A stretch of DNA of 34,215 nt, taken from assembly GCA_036497565.1 (NCBI GenBank), contig DASXJE010000197.1, positions 1 through 34,215 on the forward strand, in the 5' to 3' direction. A program made the position numbers and the translations under genes. Of this stretch, positions 8,231-16,776 are shown piece after piece. This DNA is from Mycobacteriales bacterium. Lineage in GTDB: Bacteria > Actinomycetota > Actinomycetes > Mycobacteriales > QHCD01. Position 1 is the stretch's first letter; the number at the start of each line of letters is the position of its first letter. The notes beneath the pieces are model-generated. The model saw nothing but the letters and a program-made list of their open reading frames with translations, did no database searches and had not been told where the DNA came from.

Positions 8231-9228
8231 CCGGAATCCCCGCCATCCAACAGCGGCGACGCCGCAGCCCGGCCGCGCACGGCCTGAGCCAGAACGCTCC
8301 GCTGCTCCTCGGTGTCGGTCTGCTCGTGCTGATGGTCGCGATCTACCTAGGCCTCTACGGCAACCAGATCGGGCGGCTGCCAGGCAACTTCGAGCTGACG
8401 TCCACGGCGGACAACGCGCTGCCGTTGGTCTTCGCCGCGCTCGGGCAGTCACTCGTCATCCTGACCGGCGGGATCGACCTGTCCGTCGGCGGAGTCATGG
8501 ACCTCACCAACAGCGTGTCCGCGCTCGAGATGCACGGCAGTACGGGGCACATGCTGCTCTGGGCCGTGATCATCGTGCTGATCGGTGCGGGTGCCGGACT
8601 CTTCAACGGACTGCTGATCGCCTTCGGTCGGCTGCAGCCGATTCTCGTCACTCTCGGGAGCCTCGCCATCTTCCAGGGCCTCGCGCTCAAGGTGCTGCCG
8701 CAGCCGGGCGGGCAGGTCGCGAGCGGCGTCACATCGACCCTGGCCAATCCGCGCGAGCCCACGGCGTTCGTGGTGATCGCCGTCGGGCTCCTGCTTTGGT
8801 GGCTGTTGCGGCGGTCGTCGCTGGGCATCGGGATCTACGCGATCGGCAACGACCGGCAGGCCGCGCGGGCCAACGGCGTCCCGGTGACCCGCGTCGTACT
8901 CGCCACCTACACGATCTCCGGTGCGTTCGTCGGCTTCGCCGGACTGCTGCTCGCCGCGCAGACCACCGGTGGCGACCCGACCGCCGGCGATGTCTTCACC
9001 CTCATCTCGATCGCCGCGGCAGTGATCGGCGGTGTGAGCCTGACCGGTGGCCGGGGCAGCGCCGCCGGGGCCGTCGTCGGCGCCTTCGTCCTGACCGTCC
9101 TGGTCAACGTGTTGTTCTTCGGCCATGTCGACCCGCTCGAGGAGCCGCTCTACGAAGGGCTCTTCCTGGTCGTCGCCGCGGCGCTCACCGCGTTAGCCGG
9201 GTTGCTACTGAGGAGGCGGTTACGGTGA
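8227..9228 (+). CDS. CUT2 sugar ABC permease (RbsC family), first
   Basis: A 333-residue inner-membrane permease of the BPD_transp_2 family with roughly eight to ten hydrophobic segments. Family marks are LVILTGGIDLSVGG after the second segment, the loop IGNDRQAARANGVPV and the C-terminal IAAAVIGGVSLTGGRGS. It starts at an ATG overlapping the ATPase stop and ends overlapping the next permease, so expression is tightly coupled. It pairs with the following permease as a heterodimeric channel, as in LsrC/LsrD and YtfT/YjfF systems. Confidence 0.92.
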   Translation: MTGIPAIQQRRRRSPAAHGLSQNAPLLLGVGLLVLMVAIYLGLYGNQIGRLPGNFELTSTADNALPLVFAALGQSLVILTGGIDLSVGGVMDLTNSVSALEMHGSTGHMLLWAVIIVLIGAGAGLFNGLLIAFGRLQPILVTLGSLAIFQGLALKVLPQPGGQVASGVTSTLANPREPTAFVVIAVGLLLWWLLRRSSLGIGIYAIGNDRQAARANGVPVTRVVLATYTISGAFVGFAGLLLAAQTTGGDPTAGDVFTLISIAAAVIGGVSLTGGRGSAAGAVVGAFVLTVLVNVLFFGHVDPLEEPLYEGLFLVVAAALTALAGLLLRRRLR

Positions 9229-10229
9229 GCGCGGATGTCGGGAAGGTCGCCGACGGGCGCGGTGTCGCGGTCCTCTGGGACCGGTTCAAGCCCGACCGGC
9301 GCAAGGCGCTGTACGGCTTCATCGCTGCGGCATTGATCTTCGTCATCGGCGACCAGGTGGAGCCCGGCTTCGCCAGCGGCAGCGGCGTCAAGACCGTGCT
9401 GGTGGTGGCGTCGTTCGTCGCGCTGGTCGCGGCCGGTCAGACCTTCGTGATTCTGATCGGCGGCATCGACCTGTCCGTGCCGTGGGTCCTCAACGGCGCC
9501 GCCGTCTTACTCGCAGTCACTGCGGCGGGCTCGAATTCCCGTGCGGCGTGGGCGATCCCGCTCACCCTGGCGATGGGGCTGGTCATCGGCCTGGTCAACG
9601 GGCTCGGCGTCGCCTTCCTCGCCGTGCCCGCGGTGATCATGACGCTCGGCATGAACGGCGTGATGCAGGGCCTCACACTGGGGTTCACCGGCGGATTCAC
9701 CTGCGGGTCGTGCTCGTCGGCGGCCCCGGGTGTCGTGCACACCGCGGTGTTCGGGAGCGTGCTGGGCATCCCGGCGGTGCTGATCATCCTGTTCGGCGTC
9801 GCCGTCGTCGTCACCCTGGTCCTGAGCTATACGACGTTCGGCCGGCAGGTCTACGGCATCGGCAACAACGAGCGCGCGAGCTACCTGTCCGGGGTCAACG
9901 TCAAGATGGTCACCGTCCTGCTTTACGGCCTGTCCGGCCTACTCGCGGCGACGGCGGGGATTCTGCTGATGGGGTACGGCGGCAAGGCCACCCTCGGGAT
10001 GGGCGACCCGTACCTGTTCGAGTCGATCGCGGCCGCGGTCATCGGTGGGGTCTACATCCTCGGCGGACGCGGGCATTACCTCGGCTCACTGGCGGGCGCA
10101 ATCATCCTCACCGCGATCATCAGCCTGGCCCTGGCGAAGAACATGCCCGACTACGGCCGCAGCATCGTCTACGGCGCGGTGATCCTGGTCATCCTGCTCA
10201 TCTACGGCCGCGCCGAACGAGAAACCTAG
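9225..10229 (+). CDS. CUT2 sugar ABC permease (RbsC family), second
   Basis: A 334-residue permease starting at the GTG that overlaps the previous stop (GTGA). The frame is open upstream, but that part is a shadow of the first permease. It carries the same family marks, with FVILIGGIDLSVPWV, then YGIGNNERASYLSGVNV and IAAAVIGGVYILGGRGHYLGS. A loop insertion with two Cys (GGFTCGSCSSAAPG) distinguishes it from the first permease and probably faces outside. It is the last gene of the operon, followed at once by a hairpin at 10228-10245. Confidence 0.92.
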   Translation: MSADVGKVADGRGVAVLWDRFKPDRRKALYGFIAAALIFVIGDQVEPGFASGSGVKTVLVVASFVALVAAGQTFVILIGGIDLSVPWVLNGAAVLLAVTAAGSNSRAAWAIPLTLAMGLVIGLVNGLGVAFLAVPAVIMTLGMNGVMQGLTLGFTGGFTCGSCSSAAPGVVHTAVFGSVLGIPAVLIILFGVAVVVTLVLSYTTFGRQVYGIGNNERASYLSGVNVKMVTVLLYGLSGLLAATAGILLMGYGGKATLGMGDPYLFESIAAAVIGGVYILGGRGHYLGSLAGAIILTAIISLALAKNMPDYGRSIVYGAVILVILLIYGRAERET

Positions 10230-10245
10230 CGGGCCGAAGCCCGCT
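10228..10245. terminator. GC-rich hairpin after the CUT2 operon
   Basis: AGCGGGC, a CGAA tetraloop, then GCCCGCT form a perfect 7-bp stem starting in the stop codon of the last permease gene. The position between two convergent genes supports bidirectional termination. No T-run follows. Confidence 0.55.
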
Positions 10246-10273
10246 GACCACCGCTGACCCCGACGCACTACCG

Positions 10274-12925
10274 CTATTGGATGCGGACGTGGTCGGTGGC
10301 GGTGTTATCACCCGGTGTGCTGTCAGTGGGTGCGACGACGGCGGTGGTGGTCAGCAACTGGCCCGCACGTGCGGCGATGTGCACCTGCAGGGACAGCACG
10401 CTGGTGTGCTTGACCCCGATCGCCGCGGTCTGGGTACACGATCCTGACTGGCCGTGGCCGTTGCACGTCCAGACAGATCCCTTGGTCCATGTCGGTGTGA
10501 GCCCGCCCGGAAAGGCAACCGACACCGTGGTCGTGCCGGCGGTGGCGGCGGTGCCCGTGTTGGTCACGGTGAACCGGTACCCGCCGTTGTGGCCGGCCAC
10601 GAAGGCGCCCGGACGGGCGATGGAGACGGCCAGGTCGGCGCGTGGCGGCGCCGGCCGGATCGTGACCGACAGACCCTTGGTGGCGGTATGCGCCGGGCTG
10701 GCGGCATCAGTCACGTGGACCGTGAAGCTCGACGTTGCCGCCTTGGTCGGGGTCCCGGTGACGGTCCCGTTCGAGTGCAGGGTCAACCCGGCCGGCAGTG
10801 AGCTGCCGCTGGTCAGCGCCCAACTGTAGGGGGCGATCCCGCCGGTGGCCGCGAGCGTCCTGGCGTACTTGGCACCGACCGTTCCCGCCGGCAGCGGACT
10901 GGCCGTGGCGATCGCCAGCGCCTTTGCCGGGGTGACCGCGTTGGAACGGGCCGAAGCCGGTCCGATGCCGACGGAGTTCTTGGCGGTCACCGTGAAGGTG
11001 TATTTGGTGCCGTTGGTCAGTCCGGTCACGGTGATCGGACTGACTGTCCCGGTCGCGGTTCTCCCGCCAGGACTGGCGGTGACGGTGTAGCTGGTGATCG
11101 GCGCCCCACCGTCGTTCACGGGCGGTGTGAACCGCACGATAGCCGTGCCGTCGCCGCCCGTTGCCGATCCGATCGTCGGCGCACCGGCCGGCGCCGGAGC
11201 AGGAGCGACGTGCACGACCAACGTCCGCGTCGCGGGGTTACCGAAGCCGTTGTTCGCCAGCAACGAGACCGTGTATGTCCCGGCGGCGGACGGTGTGCCC
11301 GACAGCGTGCCGTCAGGTGCGATCGCGAGTCCGGGCGGCAGCGTGCCGGCGTTCAGGCTGACCGTCGGTGTGGGCGAGCCGCTGGTGCGGACGACATAGG
11401 AGTACGGGGTGCCGACGGTCGCGGTGGGCGGGTCGCCCACGCCGAACGTGGCCTGCGCGTTGGCAGGTGTGATCGTCAGGTGCACGCGCGAGTATTGGAA
11501 GGGCGCGTAGGCCACGGCGAGGTCGAGGGTGCCGGGTGTCGGCCCGGCGGTGACGCCACCGATGCTGAAGCGGCCGTCCGGACCGGTGACACTTTGCACC
11601 GAGGTGGTGCCATTGTCGAAGGTCGCGGTCGGGCCGTCGGTCAGGAGCAGCGCGACGAAGCTGACGCCGGAGATGCCGTTGCCGTAGTCGTCCACCCAGT
11701 GACCAGTGGCGGTGCCCGGGAACCTCGTACCGGCCGTCGTGCTCGGCGTAATCCCGTCGATCGTCATGTGACCGGTGGCTCCCGGGTTCACGAACACAGA
11801 CATGGCGTACGTCGTCTCGCCGTACGGTCCGAGGGCCGCGAGCCGGAAGTCGTACTCCCCGGCCTTGGTCGTCGTCCCGGACAGCAAGCCGTTGGAGGAG
11901 AGCGTCAGCCAGGTCGGCAATGAGCCACCTACCGCCACGATCTGCGGCGTCGGCCAGCTGGTCGTCGTCAGCTGATACGAGAACGGCTGGCCGGCCGTGG
12001 CTCGCATCGGGGTGGGGTTCACCATTCCCGGTGTGTCGGCGACGCCGTAGTCGATGTTCACGTAGCCGCCATCGGTGTTGTCCCCGGCGGTGTTCGAGGT
12101 GTTCAGCGCGTCCGGGGTCAGGTAGCTGGATCCACCGCCACCGCCGGATGAGCCGCCGCCGCCGCCGCCGTACAGGCCGCCTCCACCGCCGGCGCCGCCG
12201 GTAGTGAGGGTGTCGGTGGAACTGGCGCTGCCACCGTGGCCGCCGAGCTCGAAGGTGCCCGCCGACTCGCCGGTGGCATGGTCGTTGGTGCCGGCGGCTC
12301 CGCCCTGGCTCTGGGTGCCGCCGCGGGCGGCGCCGTACTGCGCTTCGGCGTTGAACACCGAACCGTCGGCTCCGGTCAATCCACCACCGTCCCCGCCAGG
12401 GGACTGCTGATCGAAGGCCGCCGAGCCCGTGCCGCCACCGCCGCCGGCTGCGGCGAAAAGAAGGGTGTTGTCGAGGCTTACCTGGGATGCCCCGCCGCCG
12501 CCGGCGCCCGGGTCATCACCGGAGCCGCCGTCACCACCGCCGCCGGCACCACCGGCGCCGCCGCCGACCACGGAGTTGTAGAAGCCCTGCACGCTTCCGC
12601 CCTGGCCGCCGATGCCGATCGTGTAGGTCTGGCCGGGTGTGACCGTCAGCACGCCGCTGACCTGCCCGCCCTTGCCTCCGTCGGTGGTCTTGCCCTGATA
12701 GGTGGTCTCCGAGCCACCGGAGCCGCCGTCGAGCCGGAAAACGGCGGTGGTGACACCGGCCGGCACTGTCCAGCTCGTCGTACCGGCCACGGGGAACAGA
12801 ATGTGGCCGGCCACGGCGGCGGATGCCGGCGACGCCCCGACCAGCACCAGCCCGCCCACGGCGGCCAGCAGCGCTGCGGAGGCAGCCACTGCAGTGCGCC
12901 AGATTCCGGTCAGCTGAAACGTCAT
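10274..12925 (-). CDS. Large secreted glycine-rich, multi-Ig surface protein
   Basis: An 883-residue exported protein. The ATG at 12925 has GGAGG 7 nt upstream. A Sec signal peptide ends near SPASA (about residue 36). Domains in order are as follows. Residues about 40-295 are a Gly-rich domain beginning FPVAGTTSWTVPAGVTTAVF, with VTPGQTYTIGIGGQGG and long poly-Gly runs, resembling the glycine-rich (PF12810-like) modules also found in ALK/LTK receptors. Next comes a putative-Ig (He_PIG) repeat (about 300-380), a carboxypeptidase-regulatory or Big-like domain (about 385-485), a second He_PIG (about 490-575), a fibronectin type III domain (about 580-665), a third He_PIG (about 670-755) and a DUF11-like domain to the end. 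There is no LPxTG motif or C-terminal membrane anchor, so it is probably secreted or loosely held. An adhesion or matrix role is inferred. The opposite-strand frames here are shadows. Confidence 0.9.
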   Translation of the reverse strand: MTFQLTGIWRTAVAASAALLAAVGGLVLVGASPASAAVAGHILFPVAGTTSWTVPAGVTTAVFRLDGGSGGSETTYQGKTTDGGKGGQVSGVLTVTPGQTYTIGIGGQGGSVQGFYNSVVGGGAGGAGGGGDGGSGDDPGAGGGGASQVSLDNTLLFAAAGGGGGTGSAAFDQQSPGGDGGGLTGADGSVFNAEAQYGAARGGTQSQGGAAGTNDHATGESAGTFELGGHGGSASSTDTLTTGGAGGGGGLYGGGGGGSSGGGGGSSYLTPDALNTSNTAGDNTDGGYVNIDYGVADTPGMVNPTPMRATAGQPFSYQLTTTSWPTPQIVAVGGSLPTWLTLSSNGLLSGTTTKAGEYDFRLAALGPYGETTYAMSVFVNPGATGHMTIDGITPSTTAGTRFPGTATGHWVDDYGNGISGVSFVALLLTDGPTATFDNGTTSVQSVTGPDGRFSIGGVTAGPTPGTLDLAVAYAPFQYSRVHLTITPANAQATFGVGDPPTATVGTPYSYVVRTSGSPTPTVSLNAGTLPPGLAIAPDGTLSGTPSAAGTYTVSLLANNGFGNPATRTLVVHVAPAPAPAGAPTIGSATGGDGTAIVRFTPPVNDGGAPITSYTVTASPGGRTATGTVSPITVTGLTNGTKYTFTVTAKNSVGIGPASARSNAVTPAKALAIATASPLPAGTVGAKYARTLAATGGIAPYSWALTSGSSLPAGLTLHSNGTVTGTPTKAATSSFTVHVTDAASPAHTATKGLSVTIRPAPPRADLAVSIARPGAFVAGHNGGYRFTVTNTGTAATAGTTTVSVAFPGGLTPTWTKGSVWTCNGHGQSGSCTQTAAIGVKHTSVLSLQVHIAARAGQLLTTTAVVAPTDSTPGDNTATDHVRIQ

Positions 12926-13049
12926 CAGGAGTCCTCCGGGTCGGTACGGCGTGAGGTGCGCGGGTCGCGAAATTGCGCTTTCGCGACCATCCCGCGCGGT
13001 GCGGGGCGAAGTGCAGGGTGTGCTGGGGGAAACGCCGGGAGTGTGGTCG

Positions 13050-13499
13050 TCAGGGACGGCGTTCGCCGGCGACGCCAGGGGCGGGGCCGGTGTCGCGGAT
13101 GAGGGTCTCGGCCATGACGCGCCAGGAGCGGTCGGGTCCGCGGCGCGCGATGGAGCTCACGGTGCCGAACACGGCGCTGGGGACTCCGCTCTGGTCGGTG
13201 CCGCGCATGCTCCATCGCCCCGCGAGCAACGCGATCTCGCCGATGATCAGGCTGCGCTGCACCTGTACGTCGTAGGCCAGCTTGGCCTCCACCGCCCCGG
13301 CGAGCACCTGTCGAATTGCATCCAGGCCGATTGCGGGTGCTTCGGTGTCGGTCGCCTGGATGGCGTCCGGTTCGTAGTAGCTGAGCGCGGCGTCCAGGTC
13401 CCCGTCGCCGATGGCGTCGGCAATGAGGTGGCAGAGTTCATCGGGCAGCGCTGCGAGCGCCGGTCGGATGACGTCGCCGCCATCGGTATCACCGGTCAC
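13050..13499 (-). CDS. SnoaL/DUF4440-like (NTF2-fold) protein
   Basis: About 149 residues from a GTG at 13499 (TGDTDGGDVIRPAL). The frame continues to an ATG at 13625, but the extra 42 residues are low-complexity and look untranslated. The core has the NTF2-fold pattern: an N-terminal helix, then GDGDLDAALSYYEPDAIQ, GLDAIRQVLAG, strands VQRSLIIGEIALLAGRWSM, and a final strand GPDRSWRVMAETLIRD. This fits the SnoaL-like/YybH group. Such proteins include polyketide cyclases, small enzymes and plain ligand-binding proteins, so the activity is open. It is divergent from the AfsR-like regulator, with the promoters of both in 13500-13744. Regulation by that protein is plausible but unproven. Confidence 0.7.
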   Translation of the reverse strand: MTGDTDGGDVIRPALAALPDELCHLIADAIGDGDLDAALSYYEPDAIQATDTEAPAIGLDAIRQVLAGAVEAKLAYDVQVQRSLIIGEIALLAGRWSMRGTDQSGVPSAVFGTVSSIARRGPDRSWRVMAETLIRDTGPAPGVAGERRP

Positions 13500-13744
13500 T
13501 GTGCACAGCCACCAGGCCGCGGGTGTGCTGCTGCGGCATTGGGTCGCCTCCGGCGCCGACGGTGGGATGCGTGTCGGCTCAGCTTCGGCTCTGGTGCAGG
13601 GGGAATTGCGGGGGGACAGAGCCATTCAGGCCAGCCGGTCGGGGACGTCGTGCCGTATTCTCGGATAGTTGACGGCTGCGAACCTTTCGTGGCCGGGCGT
13701 GGTCGACCGGAGCGGACGGACCAGCCACGGATGGGGGGCGGGAA

Positions 13745-16700
13745 GTGGCCACGGCTACGGGCTTTCAGGTCACCACCCCGCTCCGGGCGCCGCGCAGCAC
13801 GCTGGTGGGACGAGACGGTGAGATCGCGCTGCTGCTGCAGGCCATGACGTCCTCGCGGCTGGTGACGTTGACGGGATCCGGCGGGGTGGGCAAGACCCGG
13901 CTCGCCCTGGCGACGGCACACACTGACGCCGTCGCCGGCCTGGTGCCGGACGGGGTGGCCGTTGCCGAGCTGGCCGCGGTGTCCGACGCCACGCTCATCG
14001 CTGACACCGTGCGCGTCGCGCTCGGCATATCCGAGGCTCCCGGGCATGCGGCGACCACGGCAATCATCGAGGGTGTCGGCGCTGCGGCGGTGTTGCTGGT
14101 GCTCGACAATTGCGAGCATCTGAGCGCCGCCGCCACCGAACTGGTAGACGATCTGCTCGACGGATGTCCGCACCTTCGGGTGTTGGCCACCAGCCGCGAG
14201 CCGCTCGCCGTCGGTGGTGAGGCGCTCTGGCCGGTGCACCCGTTGCCGGTCCCACCCGCCGGCGCAGTGGCTTCTGAAGTGGTCACGAACAGCGCAGCAG
14301 GTCAGCTCTTCGAGCAGCGCGCCCAGGCGGTGCTGCCGTCGTTCCGGCTCACCGACGCGAACGCGCCCAGCGTCGCTCGGGTGTGCCGCCGAGTCGGGGG
14401 GCTGCCGTTGGCGATTGAGCTCGCGGCCGCCCGAGTGCGGCTGCTGTCGGTCGAGCAGATCGCCGCCGGATTGTCTGACGTTCTGGGGCTGCTCGTCGGT
14501 GGCGCGCGGACCACGCCGGCACGGCAACAAAGCCTGCGGGCCACCATGGACTGGAGCAACGCCCTGCTCAGTGATTCCGAACGGACCGTCTTCAGGCGAC
14601 TCGGCGTTTTCCCGGGCGGCTTCGACCTGCCGGCCGCGCAGGCCATCGCCGCTGGTTCCGACGTCACGGCCGGTGAACTGCTCGAAGTCCTCGCCCGACT
14701 GGTGGACCAGTCGTTACTTACGGCGCTGCCGGCCGGTCAGCAGGTGCGCTACCGACTACTGTCCCCGATCCGCGACTACGCCCGCGAGCAGCTTGCCGCC
14801 GCAGGCGAGCAGGCCACCGTCGCCGCGGCCCATCTGGGCTTCTATGCCGAGATGGTGGAGCGCGCCGAACCGCTACTGTCCGGACCACAACAGACCGACG
14901 AGCTCGACAAGCTCGAACTCGACGGCAACAACCTGCGGTCCGCACTGAGATTCGCCGCCGAATCCGGCAGCCCGCCGGCCGGCCTGCGGATGGCCGCCGG
15001 ACTGGTGCGGCTGTGTGTGGTACGCGGGCACTACCGGGAGGGCCGGCACTGGTTGGACTGGGCCGCGACAGCCGATATGACTGCGCCAGAACCGATGCGC
15101 GCCAAGGCACTGCTCGGAAGCGGTCAACTCGCCTTCCTGTCCTGCGATTATCCGGCTGCGGTGCGACGACTGGAGGCCAGTCTGCAGCTATACCGTCGCC
15201 TCGGTGACCGGCCCGGCATCGCGATGGTGCTGCACGGACTCGGTGGCGTCGCGCGCGAGCGGGGTCGCTACGCCCGCGCAGAGGACTTGTACCGGCAATC
15301 CCTGCAACTGGCCGAAGCCGATGGCGCCCGCGCGCAGATTGCCCAAGCCCGCGGGTATCTCGGATTTCTCGCCTGGCTGCAAGGCGACTGGCCACAGGCG
15401 ATCATCGAAACCGAGGAGGCGCTGCAAGCATTCCGGCAACTCGGCGACGGCGAGGGCACCGTCTGGTCATTGCTGAGCCTCGGCACAGTCGCCCAATACC
15501 GCGATGAACACGCCACAGCGGCCGAGCTGCTCGAGCAGGCCCACCGACTGGCCCAGCGTTTGGGCTACCGCGAGGGCGTCGCCTGGTGTCTGCACGAACT
15601 CGGCCTGCTCGCGCTACGCCGCGGCGACGCAAACGCTGAACCGCTATTACTTGATGCGCTGTCTCGACACCGTGACCTCGGCGACCGGTGGCGTACCGCA
15701 AGCGTGCTGGACGACCTGGCGGCTTGCGTGCAGACCCGCGGCGATCATCGCCGCGCCGTCGCCCTCCTGGCCGCGGCCGCGCAGGTACGCACCGCCATCG
15801 GGACCGAACTGGCGCCCTGCGAGCAGGCCGACCACCGCCGCGTCGAGGCCGACGCCCGAAAACATCTCGCCGAAGAGGAGTTCGCCGCTGCCTGGCTGCA
15901 CGGGCAGGGAGTGACACTCAACGAGCTGATCGCCGTGCCGCCGGTCGCTCCCGCGACGAGCCCGGCCCGGAGCGCAACCGAGCCGGATGGCGTCCGGTCG
16001 ACCTCGACCGTGCGACCGCTGCGGATCAGAGTATTGGGCGCCTGCACCGTGCACCGCGGCGAGCACCTGCTCACTACCGCCGACTGGGGTTACGGCAAAC
16101 CCCGCGAGCTGTTCTTCCTGCTCGCCAGCTCAGCCGCGCTGACCAAATCCACCATCGGCGTCGCGCTCTGGCCCGACCTGGACGGACAGCAACTACGCAA
16201 TGCGTTCCACACCGCTCTGCGCGATCTCCGCCGCGCGGTCGGCGACCCGCACTGGATCCGCTACGCCGGCGGGCGTTACACCCTTGATCGCATCCGCGAG
16301 CACAGCTCGGACATCGAGATCTTCCAAGAAGCTCTCGCCACCGCCGGCCGCGCCCGGCCACCGGAGGCGGCATTGCCTCACCTGCAACGTGCGGTCGCCG
16401 CCTACGGCGGAGAATTCGGTCCCGGCCTGCCCGACACCGAGTGGGTCGAGACCCGGCGCAGCGAGTTCGCCCGTGCCGCGGCACAGGCGCTGTCGGATCT
16501 CGGTCGATTGCTCGCCAACGCCCGCCGCTACGACGAAGCGGCCGAGGTCTACCGCACCGCGGTCACCCGTGATCCCCTCGACGAGGCCGCCCACCGGCAT
16601 CTGATGACGTGCCTGAGCAACCTCGGCGAGATCGGACAGGCGGCCCGGGAGTACGAACAACTCGTCCGACGGCTGCACACCGAGCTTGGCGTCGCTCCGG

Positions 16701-16747
16701 CTCGGGAAACGCGAGATGCCTACGAGCGACTGAAGCTGGCCGACTGA
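13745..16747 (+). CDS. AfsR-like regulator with C-terminal SARP/BTAD module
   Basis: A 1000-residue cytoplasmic signal-transducing regulator. The GTG at 13745 follows GGGGCGGGAA. Residues about 15-330 are a STAND/NB-ARC-type ATPase with Walker A GSGGVGKT (44-51), Walker B VLLVLDNCEH (116-125), VLATSREPL and GGLPLAIELAA. Residues about 370-720 are helical TPR-like repeats, for example GDRPGIAMVLHGLGGVARER and GEGTVWSLLSLGTVAQYRDE. From about 757 comes a winged-helix OmpR-like DNA-binding domain (RIRVLGACTVHRG to YAGGRYTLD), then a BTAD domain to the end (EWVETRRSEFARAAAQAL and YDEAAEVYRTAVTRDPLDEA). In AfsR and SARPs the DNA-binding/BTAD part is N-terminal, so here the order is reversed. It probably activates nearby or distant genes on sensing a ligand and ATP. 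The target genes are unknown. Confidence 0.9.
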   Translation: MATATGFQVTTPLRAPRSTLVGRDGEIALLLQAMTSSRLVTLTGSGGVGKTRLALATAHTDAVAGLVPDGVAVAELAAVSDATLIADTVRVALGISEAPGHAATTAIIEGVGAAAVLLVLDNCEHLSAAATELVDDLLDGCPHLRVLATSREPLAVGGEALWPVHPLPVPPAGAVASEVVTNSAAGQLFEQRAQAVLPSFRLTDANAPSVARVCRRVGGLPLAIELAAARVRLLSVEQIAAGLSDVLGLLVGGARTTPARQQSLRATMDWSNALLSDSERTVFRRLGVFPGGFDLPAAQAIAAGSDVTAGELLEVLARLVDQSLLTALPAGQQVRYRLLSPIRDYAREQLAAAGEQATVAAAHLGFYAEMVERAEPLLSGPQQTDELDKLELDGNNLRSALRFAAESGSPPAGLRMAAGLVRLCVVRGHYREGRHWLDWAATADMTAPEPMRAKALLGSGQLAFLSCDYPAAVRRLEASLQLYRRLGDRPGIAMVLHGLGGVARERGRYARAEDLYRQSLQLAEADGARAQIAQARGYLGFLAWLQGDWPQAIIETEEALQAFRQLGDGEGTVWSLLSLGTVAQYRDEHATAAELLEQAHRLAQRLGYREGVAWCLHELGLLALRRGDANAEPLLLDALSRHRDLGDRWRTASVLDDLAACVQTRGDHRRAVALLAAAAQVRTAIGTELAPCEQADHRRVEADARKHLAEEEFAAAWLHGQGVTLNELIAVPPVAPATSPARSATEPDGVRSTSTVRPLRIRVLGACTVHRGEHLLTTADWGYGKPRELFFLLASSAALTKSTIGVALWPDLDGQQLRNAFHTALRDLRRAVGDPHWIRYAGGRYTLDRIREHSSDIEIFQEALATAGRARPPEAALPHLQRAVAAYGGEFGPGLPDTEWVETRRSEFARAAAQALSDLGRLLANARRYDEAAEVYRTAVTRDPLDEAAHRHLMTCLSNLGEIGQAAREYEQLVRRLHTELGVAPARETRDAYERLKLAD

Positions 16748-16761
16748 TTCTCAGGTGTGAA

Positions 16762-16776
16762 CGCACTACTAGTGCG
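16762..16776. terminator. CACTACTAGTG hairpin containing the stop of the patatin gene
   Basis: CGCACT-ACT-AGTGCG forms a 6-bp stem with a 3-nt loop between two convergent genes. On the minus strand the patatin gene ends CAC TAG TAG inside this hairpin. The same loop and inner stem recur at 33585-33599 and 33636-33650. A bidirectional terminator is the simplest reading. Confidence 0.6.

Noticed and set aside
10281-12917. Several long plus-strand frames opposite the secreted protein
   Set aside because: They are high-GC antisense shadows. The minus frame has a signal peptide, a ribosome site and recognisable domains.
13500-13625. N-terminal extension of the SnoaL-like protein to ATG 13625
   Set aside because: The added residues are low-complexity without fold signal, and the GTG at 13499 begins right before the conserved helix.
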